From the IMG/VR virus record IMGVR_UViG_3300008262_003020, positions 1 to 41,599 of that record: a stretch of 41,599 nucleotides of DNA, one strand, 5' to 3'. Shown here piece by piece: positions 28,961 through 39,089 of the stretch. How positions within the stretch are numbered: the stretch's first letter is position 1; each line of letters starts with the position of its first letter. The DNA is from a virus. Under the pieces are notes generated by a model, which made no database searches, was not told the DNA's origin, and saw only the letters and a list, made by a program, of their open reading frames with translations. Position numbers and translations under genes: made by a program.

Positions 28961-29408
28961 TTAAATCACTAAGATTATCCAATGTCATGAACTCGCCGTT
29001 TTCGTGTGCTACTCTATTGTTGTTAAAAGTTAGTTCGCCTTGGTTGTTTATGCTTAATGAATTACCACCGATGTAAATTGTTGAACCACTGACATATAAA
29101 CTACGCCAAGGCAGTGTGCTTGACCCTAGATCGCCGCCATTGGCAGTCTGAGGAACAATATCTCCACCCACTGACAGGTTGCTGGTTATGGTGGTTGACT
29201 GGTCGATCACAATGGCTGAACTGTCTGTGGTACTTATTGTACTGCCAGCGAATTCAAATGCTCCCAGGTTTAAGTTTGCATCAACAACCAATCCCAGTTC
29301 AGTGTATAGTTCTGTGAAGTTAGCATTGACTTTTTGGAACGCAGCTCGTAGGCTATCGCCTTTCTTGTCGTTAGCTGCGGTGCCTACGTTTATTGATTGT
29401 TTTGCCAT
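28812..29408 (-). CDS. Tail-fibre protein, N-terminal part with the shared module
   Basis: 198 residues. Residues 1-39 (MAKQSINVGTAANDKKGDSL, then RAAFQKVNANFTELYTELG) are a clear copy of the N-terminal fibre module. Then come repeats of short beta segments (FAGSTISTTDSSAIVIDQST, GDLGSSTLPWRSLYVSGSTI, NSLSINNQGELTFNNNRVAH), typical of long tail fibres. After WAGYQWVNVPLTQDRLADDG the frame ends with unrelated residues (VRQSCTYFTGQP), while the sensible continuation is in the frame of 28097-28960. The start follows the 29422 gene by 13 bases. Confidence 0.68.
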   Translation of the reverse strand: MAKQSINVGTAANDKKGDSLRAAFQKVNANFTELYTELGLVVDANLNLGAFEFAGSTISTTDSSAIVIDQSTTITSNLSVGGDIVPQTANGGDLGSSTLPWRSLYVSGSTIYIGGNSLSINNQGELTFNNNRVAHENGEFMTLDNLSDLNVNNPNAGDTIAWAGYQWVNVPLTQDRLADDGDEEFSVRQSCTYFTGQP

Positions 29409-29421
29409 TTATTCGCTCCAA

Positions 29422-31287
29422 TTATGCCAATGCTGCTATTCTTGTTTGGAAGTCAGCAAAACTCACACTGGCCGCCACAACTGATTTCAATTCAGTTAAG
29501 TTGATAACTCTACTGCCTTTGACTGTGAGCTGTTCGGCTACAGTAATATCGTTTTGAAATGCAACATCGGTTTGAAATGTTGTTTGCACATCTACAGTTA
29601 ATCCGCTTGAGTCGCTGGTACTGATAGTGCTGCCAATAAATTCCAATACGCTGCTATAAATTAATTCGCTGGTAGCGGCGTCATACATTAGTGCTTTAGC
29701 AGAGCTTGATGAAAATCTTATTGGATTAACAAAGAATCCAGCAGCCGCAGCTTCTACTGCAACACCGCTGGCATTGAGCACAATTGAACTGGCATTTTGA
29801 TTAGTAAAGCCTGCTCGGTATCCTATGGCTATGGCATTCGCACCTTGATTAGTTTGACCAGCACCCCATCCAATGGCTACCGCCCCTGTTCTTTGCGTAA
29901 TCTGACCAGTGGTATAACCGATTGCCACCGCTCCGGATTCTTGTGTGTTGTTACCTGATAGGTATCCGATTGCAACTCCTGCCGACCCCTGAGCAGTAAA
30001 TCCAGCATCATATCCGATAGCCACGGCATTTCCGCCCTGCCCGGTGTATCCTGCTCCAGGCCCAACAGACACAGCATATTGGCCTTGGCTAATTTCGCCA
30101 GCCTCTCTACCGACTGCTACAGCGGCCGTTCCTTGAGTATTATACCCTGCCAACCAGCCAACTGCGGTTGCGTTGTTTCCTTGTGAAATACTGCCAGCAC
30201 TTGCACCAAGAGCTATTTTAGTTTCTTCTGTTCTTAATGTTGTTGCAAAAATTCCGCCGTAGACTTTGTTTTCTACAGCATCAACAATCTTAGTCGAGTC
30301 ATCACCAAATATACTGCCTTTCAAATCAAATACTGGGCTAACGGCAATAGTCAGGGTGTCAGTTCCAACGGTCTTAGATAATGCAATACCCAGTCCGCTG
30401 TTGATATTAAGTACGTCACTGACCGCGTCAGCTTGTAATCTGTTTACTGTGTCCCCGTCAACTTGAATTTGTGTAAACGCATTGACCGCCGGAGCTGAGT
30501 TTGTAATAGTTACGTCACCTGTGGCAGCATCTGCACTCACAGTGATACCCACACCCGATGATATACTGATCACACCTGCGTTGGTAATTCTTAGATTGTC
30601 ACCAACTGATCCTGTGATATTAATACCTGCACCTGTGGCTCTGCCTGAGGGTAATGCAGTGGTACTTTGTAGACTTCGCACACCAGCATTAGTCACTGTG
30701 GCTACTCCGCTTGCAGAAGCAGTAGTAATACCTAAGCCAGCTGACACACTTAGTATGCCTGTGTTTGAAAATGTAATTGAGTCTGCACCCGAACTAACTG
30801 CAAGACCAACACCAGATCCTGATAGGAAATTCACAGTGTCGCCAAATATCGTTGCTACCACTGACAAGTCATTGTTTACCTGTATTTCTTTAAAGAATGT
30901 TTTGTCGGGATCTATGATTAAATCAGCACCAATGCCGGTCAACGGATCTCCACCTACAGTGGAATTAACTGGTAGATTTATGGTATACCCTACTCCTTTG
31001 ATTTGAGCATTGCCGGCCCATACACCATTTAGCGGTTTAGCTGTAGTGTGTTCTGAAGTAAACACAGATTGCCATCGGTGTGTGGTGTCACCGAGACTGC
31101 GTAAATCATCTGTAGTAGGTGTAACATCGGTGTCCAGCGAAGTGAAATCTATTGGAGTAAGTCCACTACCACCTCCGATTGTTGCAACTAGAATGTCAAA
31201 ATTTTCATTTACTTTCGTAAATGCCTCGTTGACTTCACTCCACAATATAGGAGCACGACCTGGGGTTATATTTGTATTAAAAGGCAT
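29422..31287 (-). CDS. Tail fibre/adhesin with YadA-head-like 16-residue repeats
   Basis: 621 residues. The N-terminus (APILWSEVNEAFTKVNENFD) is a variant of the shared fibre module. Residues 80-340 are beta-solenoid-like, with repeated GVGLAVSSGADSITFSNTG and GVGITVSADAATGDVTI phrases. Residues 357-500 are nine tandem 16-residue repeats of the form AVAIGxxAGxxxQGxx, the left-handed beta-roll pattern of trimeric autotransporter heads (YadA_head). A short C-terminal part contains EFIGSTISTSDSSGLTVDV, as in the neighbouring fibre, and ends in a helix. Trimeric, host-surface-binding fibre is the natural inference. The ATG overlaps the stop of the 2576-residue gene. Confidence 0.78.
   Translation of the reverse strand: MPFNTNITPGRAPILWSEVNEAFTKVNENFDILVATIGGGSGLTPIDFTSLDTDVTPTTDDLRSLGDTTHRWQSVFTSEHTTAKPLNGVWAGNAQIKGVGYTINLPVNSTVGGDPLTGIGADLIIDPDKTFFKEIQVNNDLSVVATIFGDTVNFLSGSGVGLAVSSGADSITFSNTGILSVSAGLGITTASASGVATVTNAGVRSLQSTTALPSGRATGAGINITGSVGDNLRITNAGVISISSGVGITVSADAATGDVTITNSAPAVNAFTQIQVDGDTVNRLQADAVSDVLNINSGLGIALSKTVGTDTLTIAVSPVFDLKGSIFGDDSTKIVDAVENKVYGGIFATTLRTEETKIALGASAGSISQGNNATAVGWLAGYNTQGTAAVAVGREAGEISQGQYAVSVGPGAGYTGQGGNAVAIGYDAGFTAQGSAGVAIGYLSGNNTQESGAVAIGYTTGQITQRTGAVAIGWGAGQTNQGANAIAIGYRAGFTNQNASSIVLNASGVAVEAAAAGFFVNPIRFSSSSAKALMYDAATSELIYSSVLEFIGSTISTSDSSGLTVDVQTTFQTDVAFQNDITVAEQLTVKGSRVINLTELKSVVAASVSFADFQTRIAALA
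29788..30219 (-). repeat. Nine tandem 48-base units encoding YadA-like repeats
   Basis: Nine in-register 16-residue units run from KIALGASAGSISQGNN to AIAIGYRAGFTNQNAS, with a partial tenth. Each is 48 bases, and units differ at many codons, so the copies are old or under protein-level selection. Unit-number change by recombination would alter fibre length without breaking the frame. Confidence 0.85.
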
Positions 31288-34200
31288 TATGTTCTCCCTA
31301 CCGCAATTTCAATTGTGCCAATGTGATCATTATCATAATCTACCAATGCTTTACCTACCACAGTTCCGACCTTGATGTCGTTACCACCTGCAACCGCAAC
31401 GCCTGGAATTCTAGAGGTCACCAGCATTTCTCCTTTGCGTATTTTTCCTACTACCTTACATGGCACACGACCTTGCAGGGCTACTAAGTTCTTGAGTCCT
31501 GGGCAACCTTCATACATGGCAAACGCAGCAGTGTTAGAAACCACACCAGCTACACGATTGTCTCCTTGTGTATTAGTTACCGTGACTTCTTTATCACCGC
31601 CGAATATCAACACAGTACCAACTTCGTATTCTTGATCGCCTTCGTAGTATTCTGCAAGGTCAGCGGAGTACGTGGCCTGTAGTCTTGATTCGTTCGGACT
31701 GGTACCACTTAATGTCCATCGACCAGTAATAGTACCTGCTGTGGTATTACCGCCGGTGGTCAAAGTCTGAACCTGTATAGAAGTTGCAGTCACAGTAGAA
31801 CAGGTTATAGGTGCATCTGACACACCGTTCTGTGTTTTAAATTCATGGAAGTTATTCCAATACGCTGTTTTTCTATTAGCTGCAACACTCGAACTGGTCT
31901 GTATTAATATACCACCTGCTGAATCAAAACCGTAATATCTAATATATCCGTCTGTGGCTGTAGTGCTGGCAGTGTCTATGGCCAAGTTAGCATCTATCTT
32001 GATGTTTTGAACATCTATGGTTCTACCACCAAAATCGCCACTGCTGTCTCTAACAACAACTTCGCCGTTGCCAGTGCTGGAACTTGATCCAGCGGATCCT
32101 GCTACCATAACGTAATTGGCATCCGACGCTGTTGATGCACCGGTTCTACGCAAGAAACCTGCACTGCTGTACTGTGATTTCTTGATAGCTAGACCTTCGT
32201 CAACCACTGTGGTGAATGCCACAGCAGCAGCGTTAGCAGTGCTGATGCTGCTGTTACCGATCAGCGTATCTGGAGCCATCTGCTCAAGGTCTCCCAGCTG
32301 TACAGAGTTAGCTTTGAGTGTGACCCATCCGTTTGTAACAACGAAATCCGAACTATTAAAACTGCTGAGACCGTTGGCTGCTTGTATTACGGCAGCGGTA
32401 CCAGTAGGTGCTGCCGCCTGTGTGGCAGCAATGACCATATTCAACTTGCTTTGTGCAATTGCCGCTGCTGCATTAACTTCGGCATTGTTGACCACACCTG
32501 CATTCAACTGTACATCTATGTTGTTTACAGTAGAGTCTACACCTGTGCGCAGATCGAGAGTCAAGTCACCAGTTATAGTGGCATTGATCAGTGTATTGCC
32601 AACCCCAGTGAAGATCATGAACTGACCTCCTTGCGGATTTGATCCTGCCCAGTTTTGGAAATTATCCAAGGTTAAACTTCTGAGATTCACCGCATCTTGT
32701 GGATCAGTGGCATCTGTGACATTGATGATCTTATTATTGTTGAGATTCATGTTGGACTTCATGCCCAACTGACCATCCAAAGCCATGTAGCCACCAGTGA
32801 TAGTAGGTATCAATTGTCCTATGCCAACCACTGCGCCGTCATGCGTCAATCCCAATCGTCGTTCTATATAGATACGAGTGGCGTTTTCAGTAGGCACTGT
32901 ATCAATAGCGTTGTCGATGAAACCACTGTCTGTGGAGAATTCACTAACTGGCACACCTCGTTTAAATCCAATACCATCGAGGTTACTCAGTGCAATTGAA
33001 CTAGAGAACGTGACCTGTCCTGTACCTTGGTCTACCCTAAAGTATGGACCCACGGAGAAATTACCAAATTGGTCAGTGGTCACATAGAACACACGCCCCA
33101 CGTCACGTTCTTCAACTTCATTCGCCGGATTTAATGGATTAACACTGGATCCGTAGATTTCCTTAGGATAGTTAGTGTCAGCATATGATCCTGTACCGAT
33201 TTCTAATAAGTCATGGCCGGTAACACGAGTCAGCGAAATACGTATGGTCAATGTGCCAAGACTTCCGCTGCTGCGTATAGGCACACCGGCTTTGATAGTG
33301 TAGGCACTGTCTAGATTGTTTATACCATTAACTAATGGTCGATTAAGAATAAGTCTACCAAACGGTTGATTGGTCACTGCTTCTGGTTGATAGCTGTTTA
33401 TGATATATTCTTCGCCTAGATACACAAATTTACTGCCTTGTGTTCTTGATATTTCTGATTGCGAAATCGCCACCACAGCAAATACAGAGTCACCAGCACT
33501 GCCTGTGACCTTACCAACTTTTTGTGTCCCACTCTGTGTGCCAGTGGTTTCCACAGCATCGCCGCCTAGCTGCGCTGAAATTCTAAAACTGTTTAGAGCG
33601 AGACCAGCTGACAACACAAAGTATCTATTCAGCATGCTTATGCCTGTGGGCAAAGAACCAGTGGTTGTGAATTTAATTACATCACCGGCTGCAAATCCGT
33701 GGCTGGCCAGTGTTATCACAGCTGGATTCGCTATGCTAATAGTACAGGTTGTACCAGTCGGAGTCGCTGTTATAAATTCACCAGGTTGGATTACAGTTAT
33801 ATCTATGTAATTGTAATTTTCTCTAGTCTGTGTGAGAGTTAGACCAGCGAGGTTGTATCGCTGGACGCCAACACCTGATGTGGTTATGCTGGTAGCTGCT
33901 CCGTTCTTTTGTGTGCTGACACTGAATGCAGTGTCAGTGAGATTGTTAGGCAACACGTAGTATAGCTGACCTGCTGCTAATGGTGCAGGCAGTGCACCTG
34001 TACCAGTCATCGGAATAGCAACGGCTATAGTATGAGAAACACTAATAGTCCATGTTGATCCTGAACCGGATACGATAGTAGTTCCAACAGTGATGCCACT
34101 TCCGCTGAGTACCATACCGGCAGCTATTGTACCAGAGAGCAACGATGACACACTAAGCGTGGTGCCTGAAATAGTACCAGTTATCTCAGCAATAGGAACA

Positions 34201-37200
34201 TTAAAGTTAAGAGTGTAGGCTTCTAACAGTTTGTGTGATTTTGCAGCCTTGATAGTCAAGCTACTACCGTCGGCTAATGTAAACGTGCTTCCGCTAGGAC
34301 TGGTAGATACTGTGAATGTGTTGTAAGTGGGCTGTGTACGAATATAATAAGTAGTTCCGCTTACAAAGTTATTAGCTGTGCTGGTAGGAATGATCCTGTC
34401 ACCGATTCTCAGTTTATGATTACCACTGGTGGTAACCACATTAGAAGCAATAGTCGTGATAGTCAGCAATACTTGGAATATCGTCGGAGTGGCTGTATTG
34501 AATAGTACTTCGTAAGGCCCGTTTGAATCTGGATAAGAGTTGAATTCCAGAACACGATAAACAGTATCCAGTGTCTCACGCAGTTTAAGACCAGTGGATG
34601 GTCTCACAGCAACATTTTCTAATCCGCCTGTGAGTAATATGATATTTGACTGTCTCAGGGTCATTTTTGTGCCATCAGCAACTACAGCAAACAGTCCTTC
34701 TGTGGCAGATCCTGTGCCTGTAGAGAGATTTAATCTTGCGACTCCCGCTGGTAGATCTGTAGTAGTCACTGAAGTTACAGGATAGCGGTATATGCTGTTA
34801 GTCGTAGAATGCAATATCTCTAGTTCTGAACCACCCAATGGGGTGTATTCATAATTGGTTACAAATATCAATAACCCACCGGCTACGTTAGCATATGCTC
34901 CGCTGGGGAAATAACAGTCCACACGCTGACTGAATTCTTCGTATATTGTAGAAGGTGTAGGGACCTCTAGTGGATCCGCACCTTCTGCTACCAAGGCATA
35001 GTTACCGTGTGCGTTAGAACCTGCTACTGCCCGGATCTGTCCGCCTGTTACTGAGTAATAGGCAATATGACAGTAGTAGGTAAACATTGATACGGCTTCT
35101 GTAAGACCGCCGTTGGCCACAACTATTCCGTAGCCTAGGTCATTGATCTGTGTGAAGTCGTTACATAACATACTTCTATTACCAGGCATCAACAGTTCGT
35201 ATCTGTTACCGTTGAAATCCACAAACTGTACCGCAGCAGACTGCAACTCAGCTCGATTGGTTTGAATAATATTTCGCACAGCAATATTATCGGCAGAGTA
35301 TCCTACGAAACTGGGTTCGGTGATAGCTACCACTGCCTGCGCTGCTGTGAAATCAGCTGCACCGATGATCGAACTCATGTTAGTCATCAGAGTGTTGATG
35401 GTAGTTGCTTCTGTAGCTGTGGCAGCTGTGCCTGAAGTTCTACTCACACCAGAATAACTTGTAATAGGATTTAGATCTTGAACAACCTGTCCCAACAGAT
35501 AATTCAAATAAGTATGCCATGCAGCAGTTTTAGCCTTTGAGAGTCCTGAGTCAGTTATCACTGCTCCTGTGAGGTTGTTATAGAATTTCAATGCTCTGGT
35601 GCGTGTAGCTACATTACCACCATAGATAATATCATGTATCACAGCGTCTACAGCTTGTTGTGTCTGGAATTCGATCTCACCTGCTATGAACACATCCAGA
35701 GCAGTAAATGGTGCAGTAGGCGCAGCTATTTGAGCAGCAATATATCCCAGTATCTCAGCTATGGCATATTCTCTATTAGCAGACAGTAAATTATATGCAC
35801 TGGTAACGTTAACTGATGCGCCAGCAGGCACCGTGAAGCTGATAGTTGGAACAGCAGCTACACCACGTGCAAGCACGTCTGCGATTGCGATGTTACTGAG
35901 ATCTACAGTATCTTGAATAGCAGGATATGCAGTGATTAAATCATTTACTGAATCGTGTACAAATTCAATGGCCTCTATGGTAATAGCTCGTTGGTCCTGT
36001 AATACCACCGAGCTCTGGCTAAGTCTGTAAGTAATACCATTCTGACGAGTCCAGTAGTTGGTATTCAGTACAATATCTCGACCTAGTCCGTCTAAGATCA
36101 ACCCAGTGTCTCTGCTACATGCAGCAGAATTATAGGTGAACACTGAGAACGGCCACGGTGTAGTTTCGTCTAAGATAAATGTAGCTGTGCTGCCGTCCTT
36201 GTCGTAGACAAAGTCTCTAACATAGTTGATTCTGTACACAGTATCGAAAACAATAAACGATGCTGGAAGTTCTGGGAATCTATCAAGATCACTAACTTCT
36301 AATCTTGTGGTACTGATCACTGCATCAATATTGAATTCCAGATTACCTGCGAACCCGTCTGTGAACATTCCACCTGCCCATACCTGACGATCTTGACTGC
36401 GGCTGAACGAAGCACATTCTTGGAAATACGGTGATCTAGACAATATCTGACCTGTGGGATCCAATACCCCCATGAAGCCGCCATGACCGATAGCTGATAT
36501 AGCCTGCCACCGCACAGTGTCGTTGGCCAAGAACACATCCATTTCTTCGTTTTCTAAAGGATAGTTCACTGAACCAGATCCGTCTATAACATCCTTGAAT
36601 GCGTTAATCAACAGTACTATGACTGCATCTGATCCCAATTCTGATTGGAAAGCAGGGTCGATGGTCTGGAAGAACAGTGTTTGTTTTAATCCTGTGATCG
36701 CAGTGTTATCTATGACATCCTGCACAAGAGTATTGAACAGATCTATCACGGCCAAATACTGTGACAGCTGTGTGGTTATTACTGTATTACCAAGGTCATT
36801 TTGATAATATTTCAGTGCGTTGGAAATAGTTCTATTATAACCACCTCGGTCGAGGTCAAACGTCATGTCATCGATTAACTGTCCAATGCTGCGTTTATAA
36901 AAATTTCTGTTGTAGGTAAAGCTCGGACTGAACGGAGATACGCTATTGATTTTGTTGAAATCTATTCTCGCTACGATTTCTTCTTGAAGAAACGTTCTAT
37001 TCAATCTTATTAAATCAGCAGCAGATTCATATGCACCTTTGTTTTGTATTTTTGGATAAACAGGCTCAGTGATATCCTGCAGATAATGATAGCCGTACTC
37101 TGCCTGTGCAAGAGTCAATTGATCAGGAATAACATTCTGTGGACCCCAATTACCGGTAGTATCGTTATATACTTGACGTATGGTGTCTTGATTACCGATG

Positions 37201-39017
37201 GTTCTGTCTCTACGGAATTTTTGGAAAGCCCACGGTGAAGCCGAAGTTCCGGGACGAGGTCTAAATATCACTCGACGGAATTCATCTCCTACTATACTGA
37301 CGTTAGGCGGAACTCTTAGAGGATAGTTTTCATAGTACTCGCCGCTTTCTACTAATATCGAAATCTGTATGTTTCTTGCGATGTCACCGTAGGTAATTGA
37401 TTCGCCAATTTGAAAGGTACCGTATATGATATCTACATCAAAAATTTCATTGCCACCGCTGTCTAACGCACCTTGATGATCTAATATCTGTGCCAATGCT
37501 CCGCTGGTTTTACCACGAAGGAAAAGACCCTCACGAATGTCTCGTCCCCTAATAGCTTCAGGAGTTGAAGTTGTGACATCCCCGGTAAAATCTGTGCGTA
37601 GACCATTGGTGAATAACAAGAATCTAGGAAGGTCGACTACGAAGGTAGGCAAGCTGACGAAGCCTGATCCTTTATCTGTGATGGTTACACTGGTTATAAC
37701 TCCTGCGGTAACCACAGCAGTACCAAATGCTCCTGTACCGCCACCACCTGTGATTCTCACGGAAACTAAACTGTATCCTGTGCCTCCGTTGGTTATAGAA
37801 ACTGATCCTACTTTGTAGGTAAGATTAAATGTGGCACCAGCACCGATTGGTCCAATGCCCACTGGCGCAGCACTGGTGCTGATTGTAGTCGACACGGCAG
37901 TTGCACCAGGCAGTGCAGAATACACACCAGTCGATATGACTCTAAAGGTTACGATTGCTCCGGGAGTAGTTAAAGTAGATAATACTTCAATAAAACAAGC
38001 ACTGCCGCCGGCTGCTACAGTACCGCCTGCAACCTGTAATATATCACCGGCATAGTAGTTGGTACCTACACTATTCAACGTCGCGGTGTCCACGCTCATT
38101 CGTACCGAACCTGCAAATCCTGTGCCTGAAATAGGAGAAGTGTCTACTGATGTCAATGCGCATTCTGATACACCGTTGTTGTATGTCAGAGTTTTTTCAT
38201 AAGGTCCGATAATTGGTCTCGAATCATAAACCAATTCTTCTGCACGTTTTAGAGCTGCTTCAAGTGTGCGATAGGCGTAGGCCAATGCTCGACCTTGCAG
38301 AGCAGGTGATACTCCAGGACGATCGTCCTCGCCGCTGAGTGCTACATATAAATTAACACTAGATCCAAATGCTGAACTGTCTACATATTGTTTGGTAGCT
38401 GCAATCAACCCTCCGTACAATTCATCATCGTCTGGTTCTGGACTTCTTGAAAGAATCAAAGGCCCGCTCATACGTCCAAAACTTACGTCTACGGTGCCTG
38501 TTGCAGGATCAATAGCATCTACGCCTGCTCTAGCAATTTTAGAATCGGCGTAGTTTTTGTTGACTAATTCCGTTGAAAATATAGGAGCCAACGGAGTAAT
38601 TGTAGTTCCAGCATCAATAATACGATATTGATTACCGCCAGAACGCAGAGAAAGATCGCCACCTAATTGAGGTGTGGTGTCTGCTACAATTTCAGCAAAG
38701 TCTGCATTGACAGATATTTCGTTGGGGTTAGTAGTGAAATCGATACTGATACCTGATCCGGCAACCAGTTTCTTAAATGCCAATCCCGATTCAGTGTTGT
38801 TCACAGTGACCACTGGAGTATTTCCAGTAGCCGGATCATTTTGCCCTACATAGGTAGCTGGTGCGTCTTCAAGACCAGTAAATTTTAATCTTTCGCCGAG
38901 TCCTAGCGAGCTATACAGTTCTCTAAAGTTGTCATTGACTTTACGGAATGAATCTCTTATACTGTCGCCGGTACCGTCGTTGCCAACTGCGCCGATATCA
39001 ATAGTCTTTCTTGCCAT
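31287..39017 (-). CDS. Giant tail-fibre/virion structural protein
   Basis: 2576 residues, the largest gene. Residues 1-42 (MARKTIDIGAVGNDGTGDSI, then RDSFRKVNDNFRELYSSLGL) are the best copy of the shared fibre N-terminal module. The middle is a mix of beta-helix-like stretches (GTGYSLVSVRITGGGGTGAF, and LYVALSGEDDRPGVSPALQG as in pectate-lyase-like fibres), helical stretches (KRSIGQLIDDMTFDLDRGGY) and Ser/Thr/Gly-rich beta repeats around 1640-1760. The C-terminal 130 residues hold the conserved end YSADLAEYYEGDQEYEVGTV and LIFGGDKEVTVTNTQGDNRV, a compact domain I recall from other marine phage fibres. AGGA and a late motif precede the ATG. Likely a trimeric long fibre or whisker. Confidence 0.8.
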   Translation of the reverse strand: MARKTIDIGAVGNDGTGDSIRDSFRKVNDNFRELYSSLGLGERLKFTGLEDAPATYVGQNDPATGNTPVVTVNNTESGLAFKKLVAGSGISIDFTTNPNEISVNADFAEIVADTTPQLGGDLSLRSGGNQYRIIDAGTTITPLAPIFSTELVNKNYADSKIARAGVDAIDPATGTVDVSFGRMSGPLILSRSPEPDDDELYGGLIAATKQYVDSSAFGSSVNLYVALSGEDDRPGVSPALQGRALAYAYRTLEAALKRAEELVYDSRPIIGPYEKTLTYNNGVSECALTSVDTSPISGTGFAGSVRMSVDTATLNSVGTNYYAGDILQVAGGTVAAGGSACFIEVLSTLTTPGAIVTFRVISTGVYSALPGATAVSTTISTSAAPVGIGPIGAGATFNLTYKVGSVSITNGGTGYSLVSVRITGGGGTGAFGTAVVTAGVITSVTITDKGSGFVSLPTFVVDLPRFLLFTNGLRTDFTGDVTTSTPEAIRGRDIREGLFLRGKTSGALAQILDHQGALDSGGNEIFDVDIIYGTFQIGESITYGDIARNIQISILVESGEYYENYPLRVPPNVSIVGDEFRRVIFRPRPGTSASPWAFQKFRRDRTIGNQDTIRQVYNDTTGNWGPQNVIPDQLTLAQAEYGYHYLQDITEPVYPKIQNKGAYESAADLIRLNRTFLQEEIVARIDFNKINSVSPFSPSFTYNRNFYKRSIGQLIDDMTFDLDRGGYNRTISNALKYYQNDLGNTVITTQLSQYLAVIDLFNTLVQDVIDNTAITGLKQTLFFQTIDPAFQSELGSDAVIVLLINAFKDVIDGSGSVNYPLENEEMDVFLANDTVRWQAISAIGHGGFMGVLDPTGQILSRSPYFQECASFSRSQDRQVWAGGMFTDGFAGNLEFNIDAVISTTRLEVSDLDRFPELPASFIVFDTVYRINYVRDFVYDKDGSTATFILDETTPWPFSVFTYNSAACSRDTGLILDGLGRDIVLNTNYWTRQNGITYRLSQSSVVLQDQRAITIEAIEFVHDSVNDLITAYPAIQDTVDLSNIAIADVLARGVAAVPTISFTVPAGASVNVTSAYNLLSANREYAIAEILGYIAAQIAAPTAPFTALDVFIAGEIEFQTQQAVDAVIHDIIYGGNVATRTRALKFYNNLTGAVITDSGLSKAKTAAWHTYLNYLLGQVVQDLNPITSYSGVSRTSGTAATATEATTINTLMTNMSSIIGAADFTAAQAVVAITEPSFVGYSADNIAVRNIIQTNRAELQSAAVQFVDFNGNRYELLMPGNRSMLCNDFTQINDLGYGIVVANGGLTEAVSMFTYYCHIAYYSVTGGQIRAVAGSNAHGNYALVAEGADPLEVPTPSTIYEEFSQRVDCYFPSGAYANVAGGLLIFVTNYEYTPLGGSELEILHSTTNSIYRYPVTSVTTTDLPAGVARLNLSTGTGSATEGLFAVVADGTKMTLRQSNIILLTGGLENVAVRPSTGLKLRETLDTVYRVLEFNSYPDSNGPYEVLFNTATPTIFQVLLTITTIASNVVTTSGNHKLRIGDRIIPTSTANNFVSGTTYYIRTQPTYNTFTVSTSPSGSTFTLADGSSLTIKAAKSHKLLEAYTLNFNVPIAEITGTISGTTLSVSSLLSGTIAAGMVLSGSGITVGTTIVSGSGSTWTISVSHTIAVAIPMTGTGALPAPLAAGQLYYVLPNNLTDTAFSVSTQKNGAATSITTSGVGVQRYNLAGLTLTQTRENYNYIDITVIQPGEFITATPTGTTCTISIANPAVITLASHGFAAGDVIKFTTTGSLPTGISMLNRYFVLSAGLALNSFRISAQLGGDAVETTGTQSGTQKVGKVTGSAGDSVFAVVAISQSEISRTQGSKFVYLGEEYIINSYQPEAVTNQPFGRLILNRPLVNGINNLDSAYTIKAGVPIRSSGSLGTLTIRISLTRVTGHDLLEIGTGSYADTNYPKEIYGSSVNPLNPANEVEERDVGRVFYVTTDQFGNFSVGPYFRVDQGTGQVTFSSSIALSNLDGIGFKRGVPVSEFSTDSGFIDNAIDTVPTENATRIYIERRLGLTHDGAVVGIGQLIPTITGGYMALDGQLGMKSNMNLNNNKIINVTDATDPQDAVNLRSLTLDNFQNWAGSNPQGGQFMIFTGVGNTLINATITGDLTLDLRTGVDSTVNNIDVQLNAGVVNNAEVNAAAAIAQSKLNMVIAATQAAAPTGTAAVIQAANGLSSFNSSDFVVTNGWVTLKANSVQLGDLEQMAPDTLIGNSSISTANAAAVAFTTVVDEGLAIKKSQYSSAGFLRRTGASTASDANYVMVAGSAGSSSSTGNGEVVVRDSSGDFGGRTIDVQNIKIDANLAIDTASTTATDGYIRYYGFDSAGGILIQTSSSVAANRKTAYWNNFHEFKTQNGVSDAPITCSTVTATSIQVQTLTTGGNTTAGTITGRWTLSGTSPNESRLQATYSADLAEYYEGDQEYEVGTVLIFGGDKEVTVTNTQGDNRVAGVVSNTAAFAMYEGCPGLKNLVALQGRVPCKVVGKIRKGEMLVTSRIPGVAVAGGNDIKVGTVVGKALVDYDNDHIGTIEIAVGRT

Positions 39018-39049
39018 GGTTATAATCCTAGATTGAGCAAATGCTCTAA

Positions 39050-39056
39050 TATTTAG
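39050..39056 (-). promoter_or_regulatory. Late-type promoter motif CTAAATA for the giant fibre gene
   Basis: Minus-strand GGCTAAATATTAG, 32 bases before the ATG at 39017 with AGGA between. It stands 24 bases from a plus-strand TAAATA serving the divergent zinc-finger-like gene. Confidence 0.6.
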
Positions 39057-39079
39057 CCCAAAGTTTTATAAGCCGGATG

Positions 39080-39085
39080 TAAATA
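39080..39085 (+). promoter_or_regulatory. Late-type promoter motif TAAATA abutting a start codon
   Basis: Plus-strand TGTAAATACTAG ends four bases before the ATG at 39090; no Shine-Dalgarno is visible. A leaderless message is possible, or the match is chance. Confidence 0.35.
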
Positions 39086-39089
39086 CTAG

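Noticed and set aside
29788-30219. Regular 48-base repeats as a possible CRISPR array
   Set aside because: The units are continuous coding sequence with no constant repeat and variable spacer pattern; they encode YadA-like turns.
30482-31006. A 174-codon plus-strand frame opposite the YadA-like fibre gene, and similar frames opposite other fibre genes
   Set aside because: They are shadows of Gly/Ser/Thr/Val-rich coding on the minus strand, with no start signals or recognisable domains.
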